Of a DNA stretch of 64,000 bases, positions 36,394 through 45,225 are shown one piece after another. The stretch spans positions 1-64,000 of the forward strand of contig NZ_JAFFZE010000023.1 in NCBI RefSeq assembly GCF_025165815.1, written 5' to 3'. Source of the DNA: Actinophytocola gossypii. GTDB taxonomy: Bacteria; Actinomycetota; Actinomycetes; Mycobacteriales; Pseudonocardiaceae. Position 1 is the stretch's first letter. Each line of letters opens with the position of its first letter. Below the pieces are notes generated by a model. The model was not told the DNA's origin, did not search any database, and was given only the letters and a program-made list of their open reading frames with translations. The position numbers and the translations under genes are program-made.

Positions 36394-37071
36394 GTGGATG
36401 TTGTCGAGGACTACAGCGGTCACGTCGAGCCGGGCGGCGCCGCGGCGCGCCGGGAACTGCCGGCGCTGACCATCACCAAGATCTCCGTCGGGCCGATGGA
36501 CAACAACGCGTACATGCTGGTGTGCAGGTCCACGCGGGAGGCCCTGCTGATCGACGCCGCGAACGACCCGGAACGCCTGTCGGACCTCGTCGGCCACGAC
36601 GACAACCGCCCCACCCTGCGCACGATCGTGACGACGCACCAGCACCAGGACCACTGGGGCGCGCTGGGTGCCGTCGCGGGTGCGTACGGCGCGGACACCA
36701 TCGCCCACGAGGCGGACGCCGGCCCGCTACCGGTGCCGCCGGACCGCTACGTGACGCACGGTGACCGGATCCCGGTGGGTGACGTGGAGCTGGAGGTCAT
36801 CCACCTGCGCGGGCACACACCCGGCTCGATCGCGCTGGTGTACCGCGACCCGTCCGGCCACCCGCACCTGTTCACCGGGGACTCGCTGTTCCCCGGCGGC
36901 GTGGGGAGGACGACGTCGCCGGAGGACTTCACGTCCCTGTTCAACGACGTGAAGTCCCGCATCTTCGACACCCTTCCCGACGACACCTGGTTCTACCCGG
37001 GCCACGGCGACGACTCCACCCTCGGCGCGGAACGCCCAAAGCTCGCGGAGTGGCGCGAACGGGGCTGGTGA
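36394..37071 (+). CDS. MBL-fold metallo-hydrolase (glyoxalase II-like)
   Basis: A 225-aa zinc hydrolase. The metal motif HxHxDH is THQHQDHWGA, followed by RGHTPGSIALVY, FTGDSLFPGGVG and the C-terminal YPGHGDD. A thioester or lactone hydrolase role in thiol metabolism fits the neighbouring mycothiol-family gene, but is inferred. TAGGGT (36382-36387) ends 6 nt before the GTG, so the transcript is probably leaderless. Confidence 0.92.
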   Translation: MDVVEDYSGHVEPGGAAARRELPALTITKISVGPMDNNAYMLVCRSTREALLIDAANDPERLSDLVGHDDNRPTLRTIVTTHQHQDHWGALGAVAGAYGADTIAHEADAGPLPVPPDRYVTHGDRIPVGDVELEVIHLRGHTPGSIALVYRDPSGHPHLFTGDSLFPGGVGRTTSPEDFTSLFNDVKSRIFDTLPDDTWFYPGHGDDSTLGAERPKLAEWRERGW

Positions 37072-37089
37072 GCGAAGGTCTCGGGCGAC

Positions 37090-37494
37090 CTAGACGGCTA
37101 TCACGGTGACAAGGTCGTCAAGCCCGACGAAGTCGTCGATGTTCCGGGTGTAGAGCGGCAGGTTTCTGGACGACGCGATGGCGGCGATCATGAGATCCAG
37201 CCGCCGGGGGCGCGGACTCCTCCCGACGCTGATCGTCAGCGCGACGAGCGAGCCGTAGCGGGTGGCCGCATCGCTGTCGAAGGGCAGCGGATCGAAGTCG
37301 ACGATGGCGGCACCCAGAACCTCGGTCCGCGCGGCCCGCATGACCGCGTTTCTGGCCATCGCCACTCCCCGGTGCAACTCGGCCATGGTGATCGCCGTGA
37401 GTTCAGGAATCGCCGGCAAACACGCGGCGTCCAGCTCTCCGAGGTCGAGATACGTGCAGGTGTCCAGAATTCCGGACTCGTGCCGATCAACCAT
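37090..37494 (-). CDS. vapC: PIN-domain toxin, VapC type
   Basis: A 134-aa PIN ribonuclease. The four acidic residues are visible: [10 protein letters not shown] (Asp), ITMAELHRG (Glu), [12 protein letters not shown] (Asp) and YTRNIDDF (Asp). Its ATG overlaps the antitoxin's 3' end by 8 bp, the standard type II toxin-antitoxin arrangement with coupled translation. It lies between the MBL gene and the DoxX/HerA operon region. Confidence 0.9.
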   Translation of the reverse strand: MVDRHESGILDTCTYLDLGELDAACLPAIPELTAITMAELHRGVAMARNAVMRAARTEVLGAAIVDFDPLPFDSDAATRYGSLVALTISVGRSPRPRRLDLMIAAIASSRNLPLYTRNIDDFVGLDDLVTVIAV

Positions 37495-37762
37495 GCTGGC
37501 GCTTCCACGGGTCCACGTCATCCACGCGGTCGGGCCCGAACAGTTCGTCCGCCTCCCGGCGCAGAGAAGCATGGTCGACGCGCGGAAGGTTCCTGCGCTT
37601 GTCGACCAGTTCCTCCGCGCTGAGCTTTCGCCGACGAGACAGCGGACGGAGTTCGGCGATCGGGACTCCGTTGCGGGTCACGTGATACGTCTCGCCGGCT
37701 TCCACCGCGTCCATGACCGCGGCGGAGTTGTTCCGAAACTCGCGCTGGCTGATGACCTTCAC
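37487..37762 (-). CDS. vapB: Phd/YefM-family antitoxin
   Basis: A 91-aa antitoxin. The N-terminal Phd/YefM DNA-binding fold is clear ([38 protein letters not shown]), followed by an extended charged C-terminus that would wrap the PIN toxin. The GTG at 37762 starts the gene. The pair probably autorepresses. Pairing of a Phd-type antitoxin with a PIN toxin is common in actinobacteria. Confidence 0.9.
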   Translation of the reverse strand: MKVISQREFRNNSAAVMDAVEAGETYHVTRNGVPIAELRPLSRRRKLSAEELVDKRRNLPRVDHASLRREADELFGPDRVDDVDPWKRQHG

Positions 37763-37805
37763 GGTCGCAGCGTAGCCTGCTGTAGCACGACGAGCTACGA
37801 GCTGC

Positions 37806-38390
37806 CTACCTCGGCAGGAGGGACTTCGCCTTGCCCTGGGCGGTGCCTGCGGCGGACTGGACGGCGCCCTGGACGGCGCCGGCGGCGTGGGCGAGGGTGC
37901 CCTGGACGTCGTCGGTGGTGCGGTGGAGTTTGGCGCCTGCGATGCGGGCGGCGTGGTGGGCCTGCCAGTTCAGGGACGGCTTGCCGTGGGTGTCGGCGGC
38001 GGCGATGAGCAGGCCGCCGAGCAGGCTGACGTTCTTGAAGAAGTGGATCTGCTGCTGGGCGCGCTCCCCCGGGTCCTCGGACTCCCAGAACCGGTGCGCC
38101 GCGGCCGTGGTCGGGATGAGGCTGCCGGCGAGGAGCGCGGCCGAAAGCCTGGGGAACTTGCCCAGGGCCAGCGCGAGACCGGCACCCACCTTGATCGCGG
38201 CGTCCAGTTTGACCAGGGACTCCGCGTCGGTGGGCACCTGCTCGGGAACCTTGTCGCGCACCTGGCCGACCGTCTTGTCCAGGAAAGGCTCCACGGCCTG
38301 CGTCGGCTGCTTCGGGTTGCGCAACGACTGGATGCCCCCGGACACGAAGATGGCCGCCAGCATCGGTCGGGCGATGCGACGCAAGATCAT
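37806..38390 (-). CDS. DoxX-family membrane protein
   Basis: A 194-aa membrane protein with DoxX features: the N-terminal helix [17 protein letters not shown], the paired helices [39 protein letters not shown], and [24 protein letters not shown] 8 nt before the ATG sets the start. The C-terminal ~60 residues are an Ala/Gln-rich soluble tail ([24 protein letters not shown]). DoxX proteins are linked to membrane redox or thiol homeostasis. The gap to the ATPase operon is 68 bp, so cotranscription is possible. Confidence 0.85.
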   Translation of the reverse strand: MILRRIARPMLAAIFVSGGIQSLRNPKQPTQAVEPFLDKTVGQVRDKVPEQVPTDAESLVKLDAAIKVGAGLALALGKFPRLSAALLAGSLIPTTAAAHRFWESEDPGERAQQQIHFFKNVSLLGGLLIAAADTHGKPSLNWQAHHAARIAGAKLHRTTDDVQGTLAHAAGAVQGAVQSAAGTAQGKAKSLLPR

Positions 38391-38458
38391 GGTGTCAACC
38401 TCCTCCTCGGTGATGACACCTACATACCCAGTTCGCCGGGTTTCACGCAGACCGCTGG

Positions 38459-41400
38459 TCAGGGGGCATCCGGGTCCTCGGAGGGCCACACCTCGCTCCG
38501 TGCGCGGCGGATCACCTCCTCGGGGGTGAGCGCGCTCGCGGGGTGGTGGCTCAGGCAGTTCGGGGTGCGTAGACGGTGGAACCTCGACGTCTCGGTGGCG
38601 GCATAGAACTGACCGGCCTTGAGGCCGCCGACGTGGTCCAGGGCGCCGCCCTTGGCCTGAGCCATCTCGCGGGCGGCGGCCAGCTGCGCCGGCGCGTGCA
38701 GGCGGCCGATCACCAGGGTCGCGGCGTTGCCGGGGATGCGGTTGTGGAGTCCCTTCGGTGCCTGGGTGGCGAAGACCAGGCCCAGTCCGTACTTCCTCGC
38801 CTGGGCCACCAGCATCAGCGTGCTCTGCGTGCTCGGGGTCATGACGCCGGACGGCGCGATGGTCTGCGCCTCGTCCATGACCAGCAGGCCGCCAAGGGGG
38901 CGGTCGCCCGCCGGGTTGTTCTTGATCCAAGAGAACAGTTCGAGTTGCAGCTGGTTGACGAAACCCTGCCGCTGCTCGTCCGAGGGCAGGCCGACGAAGT
39001 TGATCACGGAGATCCTTGCCTTGCGGCCGGGGGACGGGGTGAGCAGCACGCCCGGGTCAACGGCCTCCCCCACGCCGCCGAACAGGGTGTCGTTGACCTT
39101 GGCGGCGCGCAGTGACTTCGCCAGTTCCGCTGCCAGCTTCTGCGCGTCGTCGAGGGTGCTGACGCCCTCGGGGAGGTCGGCCAGTACCGCGATGAGGCCT
39201 TCGAGGCTTCGCTGGCCGCGGCGTGCGTAGTAGCGGAGTGCTTCGCGCAGGACGGCTCGGCTCCACCTCGCCTTGTTGGTCGAGCCGGTGATGTTCGCCC
39301 TTGGTTCGAGGCTGGTGGCGGCGGCTTCGACGGCCTGGCCGAACTCGTCGGGGTCGTCGCGGACGGCGGCGAAGTCGGGCAGGGGCTGGAAGCTCAGCGG
39401 GCGGCCGGACTGGCGGGCGGGAGTCCATACGACGACCTCGGTGCCGGCCAGGTACTCCGCGGCGAGTTGGGCGTCGCCGGGACGCCAGCCGAGTGGTGGG
39501 GACGGCCAGGGGTCACCCAGGCGGGCCAGGTCGTTGTTCGGGTCCAGCACGATCGCCGAGACGCCGCGCAGGGCGCATTCCTCGACGAGGCGCCGGATCA
39601 GGACCGTCTTGCCGGAGCCGGTGCCGGCGAAGATCGCGGTGTGCTTGCGGAGGGATTCGAGTGACACCTGGACGGGTGAATCGTCGGCCATGGTTTCGCC
39701 GAGGGTGACCAGGTGGGGGTCGACCTCGGGAACTGCCTCGACCGGTGGGGTCCAGATGGGAGCGGGGCGTTCCGGTTCGGCCCAGGACGGGTTCTCGGGT
39801 TCGGGTTCGACCTGTTTGCCGAGGACGTTGTCGAGGAGTTCCGTGCGGCTGGCCGGCTTGCGCGCGACCAGCCAGGCCTCGAGGCCGGCCGGCTTCTCGC
39901 GGAGCAGGGTCTCCAGGGCTCGGAAGGTGCGGAGGTCGTCGTCGGTGACGGGGAGGTCGCGGCCGCCGCTCTCCTTGAACTCGGCGAGCTTCTTGGCGGT
40001 CACCTTTCCCGACGGCCAGGGGGCGTTGCGCAGGACGACCAGCTCGCGTGTGTGGTCCGGGCGCAGCGCGGACTCGATCCGCGCGTCGCGGAGTCTTGCC
40101 TGGGCCGCGATGGCGTTGCCGTGGGCTATGGCGCGGAATGACCAGTGTGCCTCGTCCTCGGTCTCCTCGTCGAGGGTGCGGCGGAGCCTGGCGTGCAGGG
40201 GGCGTTTGCCGCCGAAGGGCGGGTCCAGCTTCCACTCGACCCCGCTGTCTCCGTGCTCGACCATCCACGCGGTGAGCGCGGCGGCGAGCAGCTTCGGCAT
40301 CACCCGGTCCTCCTCCGCTGGATCAAGCGCGGGCTTCACGTCGGCGTGCTGCTTGAGCTCGGCGAACTGGCGATCGAGTGGCGCCAGATCGTGCGTCACG
40401 ACGACGGTTTCCTCCGTCGGCTGCGGCTCGTCCAGGCTGGGCAGTTCGGATACTCGACCGGTCAGCAGGCAATGTCGAACGTGCGCGTCGATCCGCTGCA
40501 GCAGCGCACGCGGGGTGTACTGGTTGTCGATGCCGACGAACGACTGCTCGGCGACCGGCCACGTCGGGTATGGCGGGGTGAACCCGACCTCGGCATACGG
40601 CTCGGCCAGGCGTCGCGCGACCAGTTCGCGGGCGACCTCGCCGGTGGGGATCCGGGTCAGGTGTCGCGCTTCCCGAAACCGATCGGCGGCGGTGGCGATA
40701 GTCCTCTCCTTGAGCAACACCCAGGTCGCCGGGATGCAGGAGACCAAGGTCGCCGTTCTGCGCGTGTTCTCGCGCAACGCCATCAGCCCGTCGGCGACCT
40801 GGGTCAGCGAGAGATAGAGCTGCTGGCCGTCGTCGGCGTGGGTAGGCCGGACGGCGAACGTGTCGAGTTGATCGACCGCGATCACCGCCGGACCGGTCAT
40901 CGCCATGAGCCAGGAGACGTCGCGAACGATCAGCCGGGCCGACCTCGGTCCCGGCCGAATCCCCCAGTCGGCCCGCTCGCCTTGCTCGGACTCGCCGAGC
41001 GAGTTCAGGAACTGCTCGCCGATGTTGCTCAGGGTGAGGTCCGTCGAGGCGTAGAGAACCAGGGCGCGCACGGTGTCCCGGCATTCCAACGCCACCTGCG
41101 GATCGACGGTGCGCAGCGCCATGATCAACGCATCGAGGTCCTTTTTGGACGGTAGATCTTCGCCGAGGATCCCCGCGGCCTGGCGCGCCGGAAGTCCGAT
41201 GCGTTCGACCAGCCGGCGCAGCAAGAGCGTCAGCTGGGTGTCCCCTTCCTCGTTGGTCCGAAACAGGTCTCGCCGCAGTGACAGTTGGACGCTGGTCCAG
41301 AACTCGGCGGACTGGTCGAGGTCGACGAGGAAGAAGTAGCCACCTTCGCGCTGCACCTGCCGCCGCACCCACCCGAGCAGATGTGTCTTTCCGGAGCCGC

Positions 41401-41596
41401 GCTGTCCCCGCAGCGCGAGGCCGATCGGACTACCTCGGCTGCTCGCCCGTGCGTCTCGGAGACTGGCCAGCACCTCTCGCTCCACCTCGGCGTGCATGCC
41501 CTCGACGTGGTAGCGGGAAGCACCCCACACGTCGTCCGGAGTCCACGCCCAGTTGAACCGCAGCGCCGACAACGCACGTTGCTGGAGTTCACTCAT
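38459..41596 (-). CDS. Dual ATPase: N-terminal AAA+ module fused to HerA/FtsK-like translocase (candidate defence motor)
   Basis: A 1045-aa cytoplasmic protein. Module 1 (about 25-370) has Walker A GQRGSGKT (64-71) and Walker B VIAVDQLD (238-245). A linker region (about 400-620) contains winged-helix-like and Pro-rich stretches. Module 2 (about 625-1045) has Walker A AGTGSGKT (657-664), VLDPNNDL (683-690), Walker B GLLVMDEAQ (903-911) and the sensor-like ATQAPKGL (943-950), typical of DUF87/HerA hexameric DNA translocases. The ATG overlaps the upstream gene's stop (ATGA). Its partner genes include a PD-(D/E)xK-like protein, so a nuclease-plus-motor complex is likely. I know of no named system with this exact gene. 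Confidence 0.88.
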   Translation of the reverse strand: MSELQQRALSALRFNWAWTPDDVWGASRYHVEGMHAEVEREVLASLRDARASSRGSPIGLALRGQRGSGKTHLLGWVRRQVQREGGYFFLVDLDQSAEFWTSVQLSLRRDLFRTNEEGDTQLTLLLRRLVERIGLPARQAAGILGEDLPSKKDLDALIMALRTVDPQVALECRDTVRALVLYASTDLTLSNIGEQFLNSLGESEQGERADWGIRPGPRSARLIVRDVSWLMAMTGPAVIAVDQLDTFAVRPTHADDGQQLYLSLTQVADGLMALRENTRRTATLVSCIPATWVLLKERTIATAADRFREARHLTRIPTGEVARELVARRLAEPYAEVGFTPPYPTWPVAEQSFVGIDNQYTPRALLQRIDAHVRHCLLTGRVSELPSLDEPQPTEETVVVTHDLAPLDRQFAELKQHADVKPALDPAEEDRVMPKLLAAALTAWMVEHGDSGVEWKLDPPFGGKRPLHARLRRTLDEETEDEAHWSFRAIAHGNAIAAQARLRDARIESALRPDHTRELVVLRNAPWPSGKVTAKKLAEFKESGGRDLPVTDDDLRTFRALETLLREKPAGLEAWLVARKPASRTELLDNVLGKQVEPEPENPSWAEPERPAPIWTPPVEAVPEVDPHLVTLGETMADDSPVQVSLESLRKHTAIFAGTGSGKTVLIRRLVEECALRGVSAIVLDPNNDLARLGDPWPSPPLGWRPGDAQLAAEYLAGTEVVVWTPARQSGRPLSFQPLPDFAAVRDDPDEFGQAVEAAATSLEPRANITGSTNKARWSRAVLREALRYYARRGQRSLEGLIAVLADLPEGVSTLDDAQKLAAELAKSLRAAKVNDTLFGGVGEAVDPGVLLTPSPGRKARISVINFVGLPSDEQRQGFVNQLQLELFSWIKNNPAGDRPLGGLLVMDEAQTIAPSGVMTPSTQSTLMLVAQARKYGLGLVFATQAPKGLHNRIPGNAATLVIGRLHAPAQLAAAREMAQAKGGALDHVGGLKAGQFYAATETSRFHRLRTPNCLSHHPASALTPEEVIRRARSEVWPSEDPDAP

Positions 41597-42219
41597 GGCT
41601 CGATCGCCAGGTGGTGGTTGTCCTGGTTGCCGACGCGGAGTGCGGCGTTCCGTTCCTCCTCGCTCAGCGATCCCTGAGAGTCCTCGGACACCAGCACCAC
41701 CTGGCCGGTGTCGTTGAGCTTGCGGAGCACAGCGTCGACCTCGTCCCTGGGCGTGCCGTCGAGACCGCGGCGCAGATCGACCAGGCGGACGTAGTCGCCC
41801 GCCTCCTTGGCGAGCTGGTGGTAGGTCGCGCGAACACGGTCTTCGAGGGACGCCGACGTCTCGATGGGGAACAGGTCGGCGAGTTCCTGCTTGGAGTGGT
41901 CGAGCAGGCGGCGGAGCCCGGCCAGCACCGCGTACAGCGCTTTGCCGAGCGACTCCTCGCGAGCCGTGCGCGGCCGTCCGGCGGACAACTCCTCGGCGCA
42001 CCAGCGCCAGCCGTCGTCGGTCAGCTCGTTCACATACGGCTTGTTGCCGGCGGAACGCTCGCTCAGCACATATTTCCTGCGAACGAGGTCCCGGCGCTCC
42101 TCGCCATCGAGTACGAGCCCGTGCAGCTCCTTCATCTCGGTATTGGACAGGGCGCGTGCCTCGGCCATCAGAGTGATCAACACGGCTCGCTGCTTCACAG
42201 TGAGCTTCTTCTCCGGCAT
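41593..42219 (-). CDS. Winged-helix-like protein of the HerA operon
   Basis: A 208-aa soluble protein. The N-terminal ~80 residues (KLTVKQRAVLITLMAEARALSNTEMKELHGLVLDGEERRDLVRRKYVLSERSAGNKPYVNELTDDGWRW) look like a winged helix. A second helical segment follows, and the last third (LVDLRRGLDGTPRDEVDAVLRKLNDTGQVVLVSED) looks like another wH module. No catalytic motif is seen. It overlaps the ATPase start by 4 bp and lies 15 bp after the upstream gene, so it is an integral operon member and may bind DNA or bridge the other subunits. Confidence 0.8.
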   Translation of the reverse strand: MPEKKLTVKQRAVLITLMAEARALSNTEMKELHGLVLDGEERRDLVRRKYVLSERSAGNKPYVNELTDDGWRWCAEELSAGRPRTAREESLGKALYAVLAGLRRLLDHSKQELADLFPIETSASLEDRVRATYHQLAKEAGDYVRLVDLRRGLDGTPRDEVDAVLRKLNDTGQVVLVSEDSQGSLSEEERNAALRVGNQDNHHLAIEP

Positions 42220-42234
42220 TCCAGCTCCTTCTCC

Positions 42235-43296
42235 TCAGCCGAGCACTTCGAAGTCGTCCGCCACGAGTTCCGCTCGGGTGCCCTTGTCGGACAGGGCGCC
42301 GCGGGCGCGGACCCGTTGTTGCGACTGGTGAGCGGTGATCGCGGCGTGATAGGTGTCCTGGCCGGGCAGGCGGACCCACAGCACGCGGCGGTTGCCCTTC
42401 GTGCCGGCGACCTCGCCGCGGACCCGGATGCGCCAGCGGTCGTTGCGTCTCGGCTGGTCGTGCAGGACCTCGACCAGGCCGGTGACGGTGACCTCGCCGG
42501 ACGGGCCGTGGCGGCGCAGGCGGTCGGCCGCCGTCTCGATGAGTTCGCCCGCGTCCTCGGGGAAGTCGACGACCGCGGCGGGCAGCTCGGTCGGCAGGCC
42601 GCGGGCCCAGCGGAAACCGATCTCGAACGGCTCCCGGCCACTCGCACCGGCGAGGCCACGCATGCCCTCGCACAGTTCGGCGGACACCCCGGCCGTGACT
42701 GTGGCGTCGAACGCGGCCGGGTCGCCGGCGTCCACCGCCTCGCGGACGGCGACGGTCGCGTCCAGCAACTGCGACGAGACGCGGCGGGTGAGCTCCGGGT
42801 CCTCACCGAGGGGGACGCGGACCGGGAAGACGTAGCTGCCGGCGCGGGTCGGGCCGAGCTCGACGCGGTCGACGAGGGTGCCGACGGCCGCGGGCACCCG
42901 GCCGGCGAACGAGAAGTGCGGGCCGTCGACCGCCGCGCGGGCGGCCGAGCCGAGCACGATCTCCACACTGCGCAGGGCGTTCAGGCCGGCCTTGAGGGTG
43001 GTGAAGCCGCTGGGCACGCCGCGGGTGTGCGTGCGGTACCAGTGCTGGTCGGCGAGCGGCGAGCTGATGTCGCGTGCGATCTCCTCGGGCGAGCGCTGCT
43101 CGACGGTGGCGAGCATGTCCACGATCTCGGTCACGCGCAGGTCGCCGTCGCCCATGCCGTCGCGGGCGGGGACGAGTACGTCGTAGGCGTCCTTGTGCGT
43201 CCAGACGGCGGCGCCGCGCCACGGATCGGGGTGCCGGCGCCAGCCGGTGTGTTCGAGGTAGGTCGAGATGTCGGCGACGGCGAGCTGGACGTTCAC
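42235..43296 (-). CDS. Unknown 353-aa protein of the HerA operon
   Basis: Begins at a GTG overlapping the stop of the DUF4365 gene. The N-terminal half is mixed alpha/beta (ADISTYLEHTGWRRHPDPWRGAAVWTHKD, then a helical region with FTTLKAGLNALRSVEIVLGSAARA). The C-terminal ~90 residues (SGEVTVTGLVEVLHDQ to RVLWVRLPGQDTYHAAITAHQSQQRVRARGAL) read like an OB-fold-type beta barrel that could bind nucleic acid. I cannot name a family. Position between a nuclease-like gene and a HerA-type ATPase suggests a structural or sensor subunit. Confidence 0.75.
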   Translation of the reverse strand: MNVQLAVADISTYLEHTGWRRHPDPWRGAAVWTHKDAYDVLVPARDGMGDGDLRVTEIVDMLATVEQRSPEEIARDISSPLADQHWYRTHTRGVPSGFTTLKAGLNALRSVEIVLGSAARAAVDGPHFSFAGRVPAAVGTLVDRVELGPTRAGSYVFPVRVPLGEDPELTRRVSSQLLDATVAVREAVDAGDPAAFDATVTAGVSAELCEGMRGLAGASGREPFEIGFRWARGLPTELPAAVVDFPEDAGELIETAADRLRRHGPSGEVTVTGLVEVLHDQPRRNDRWRIRVRGEVAGTKGNRRVLWVRLPGQDTYHAAITAHQSQQRVRARGALSDKGTRAELVADDFEVLG

Positions 43297-43802
43297 CCCG
43301 CCCCCACGGGGGCCGGATCGAGCAGGCTCAGCAGGGAGCGGACGGTCAGCACGTTGCCGACGGGCACGCTGACCGGGCGCGGGCGGGTCGGGCTGGGGTC
43401 GTCGATCGGCGTCTCGTCCTCGAGCGAGCGGTAGTAGGCGAGGTGTCGCAGCGTCATGCCGCCGGACTCGAACCCCGCGTACTCGGCCGCGCGGGGCGGG
43501 ACGGGCAGCAGGAACAGGTAGCGCGGCACCGTGTAATCGGGGCCGGCGAGCCAGTTGAACTGTTGCTCGGTGAGCCCGTCGTAGGACCATTCCGCGCCGG
43601 TCCGTTCGGGTGCCGGCCAGGTCTTCACCTGGACTTCCAGTGCCGGCGAGGCCAATCCGCCTGGACGTCCGGGAAAACGGAATCCGAGGTCTATTCCGAC
43701 GCGGTCGGGATCGTATTGGTGGACCAGCAGGCCGGCCGCCGACGCCAGCGCGCGAATGTAGTCCTGGCCGAACTTTCCCTGTTGGCTACGGACATCCAGC
43801 AC
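43293..43802 (-). CDS. DUF4365-type PD-(D/E)xK nuclease-like protein
   Basis: A 169-aa first gene of the operon. QQGKFGQDYIRALASAAGLLVHQYDPDRVGIDLGF followed by ALEVQVKTW matches the DUF4365/restriction-endonuclease-like pattern, with Asp38 and the (E)xQxK strand (about 56-60) as candidate active-site residues. GTG start with GGAGG 4 nt upstream. The 121-bp gap to the aminotransferase gene should hold the promoter; TGAAAC and TAGACG with a 16-bp spacer are a weak candidate. The C-terminal ~40 residues are Pro-rich and variable. Confidence 0.82.
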   Translation of the reverse strand: MLDVRSQQGKFGQDYIRALASAAGLLVHQYDPDRVGIDLGFRFPGRPGGLASPALEVQVKTWPAPERTGAEWSYDGLTEQQFNWLAGPDYTVPRYLFLLPVPPRAAEYAGFESGGMTLRHLAYYRSLEDETPIDDPSPTRPRPVSVPVGNVLTVRSLLSLLDPAPVGAG

Positions 43803-43923
43803 ACGTCCTCCACGGCGCGGTCGGAACGGGCCGCGTTCGAACCTACGTCCGCGGCGAAGCCGTTGTCAGTAACGTCTACCCGGATGGCCCAGTCGTTTCA
43901 GGTGCGCGGGAAAATTCTGGTGA

Positions 43924-45078
43924 TCATTGATTCGGCACGGATGACGACAGTGCGGCCGCGAGGCGGTGCATGCCGGTGGTGATCCGCGCCGGTGGGTTGG
44001 TGGTGAACGACAGGCGGAGGGTCGACGGGTCCGGGGTGGTGGCGTAGAAGGGGGCACCGGGGACGAAGGCGACCTGCTCGCGCAGGGCGGTGCGGAGCGT
44101 TGCGGACGTGTCCGTCTCGCCGGGGAGGCGTAGCCAGATGAACATGCCGCCGTCGGGGTCCATCCAGGTGGTGCCGGCTGGTGTCGCGGCGGGCAGGGCG
44201 GCGATCATGGCGTCCCGGCGGGTGCGGTACTCGGTTCGGAGTCGCGCGATGTGGGCGTCGAGGTCGGTGGTGGCCAGGTAGGTCGCGGCGGCGGCCTGGT
44301 CGACGGTGCTCGTGTGCAGGTCGGCGGCCTGCTTGGTGACGGCCAGGGACGGCAGGAGCGTCGCGGGGGCACGTAGCCAGCCCAGGCGTAGGCCGGGGGC
44401 GCAGATCTTGGAGAGGCTGCCCAGGCTGATCACGCGGTCGCCGGACGCCGCCAGCGGGGGGACGGGGGTGCCTCGATAGCGGAGTTCACCGTAGGGGTCG
44501 TCCTCGACGAGCCAGAGGGAGTGGGTTTCGGCCAGTCGAGCGAGTGCGCGGCGGCGGGTGGCGGGGAGGGTGCGGCCGGTGGGGTTGGCGAACGTCGGGA
44601 CCAGGTAGAGCAACGTGGGCTGGTGGCGGTCGATCACGTCCTCCAGGGCTTCCGGGAGGATGCCCTGGTCGTCGCCGGGGACCGGGACCACGCGGGCGCC
44701 GCTCATGCGGAAGCACTGGAGGGCCGCCAGATAGGTCGGCTCCTCGACGGCGACGACCGCGCCGGGACCGAGCAGGGTAGTCGCGACCAGGGTCAGGGCC
44801 TGCTGCGAACCGGTGGTGATCAGCAGGTCGTCCGCGCGGGTCGGCAGGCCGCGGCGGGTCTCGCGGTCGGCGATCAGGGCGCGCAGTGCGGGGTCGCCCT
44901 CGGTGGGCGCGTACTGGAGCACGCCGGGCCGGGACAGGGCGCGGTCGAACGCGGCTCGCCAACCCTCGACATCGAACAGTTCGGGCGCGGGCAGGCCGCC
45001 GGCGAAGGAGATCATGTCGGGGTGGTCGGTGAGCGCGAGCAGGTCACGCACGGGGGAACTCTCGATGGTGGGGCGCAC
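43924..45078 (-). CDS. PLP-dependent aminotransferase, class I/II (2-aminoadipate/MocR-like group)
   Basis: A 384-aa fold-type I aminotransferase. The N-terminal ISFAGGLPAPELF is typical of the LysN/ARO8-like group; ITTGSQQALTLVATTLLGPG is the cofactor pocket, and SLSKICAPGLRLGW holds the PLP lysine. No GntR domain is fused. The substrate may be an aromatic or branched amino acid or 2-aminoadipate. It is divergent from the FKBP gene and lies upstream of the DUF4365 operon on the same strand. Confidence 0.9.
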   Translation of the reverse strand: MRPTIESSPVRDLLALTDHPDMISFAGGLPAPELFDVEGWRAAFDRALSRPGVLQYAPTEGDPALRALIADRETRRGLPTRADDLLITTGSQQALTLVATTLLGPGAVVAVEEPTYLAALQCFRMSGARVVPVPGDDQGILPEALEDVIDRHQPTLLYLVPTFANPTGRTLPATRRRALARLAETHSLWLVEDDPYGELRYRGTPVPPLAASGDRVISLGSLSKICAPGLRLGWLRAPATLLPSLAVTKQAADLHTSTVDQAAAATYLATTDLDAHIARLRTEYRTRRDAMIAALPAATPAGTTWMDPDGGMFIWLRLPGETDTSATLRTALREQVAFVPGAPFYATTPDPSTLRLSFTTNPPARITTGMHRLAAALSSSVPNQ

Positions 45079-45225
45079 GTCGGCTCCTCGAACGGGGGAA
45101 CGGGGATCGCATCGGGGCGGTCGTGTCGCCTACGGGATGCAACGGAGGGCCCACTGGTCGAGGAGCCGACGTCATCCTACGCGTGCCTGGTTGGATGGGG
45201 CCGGTACAACCGACGAAGGAGGATC

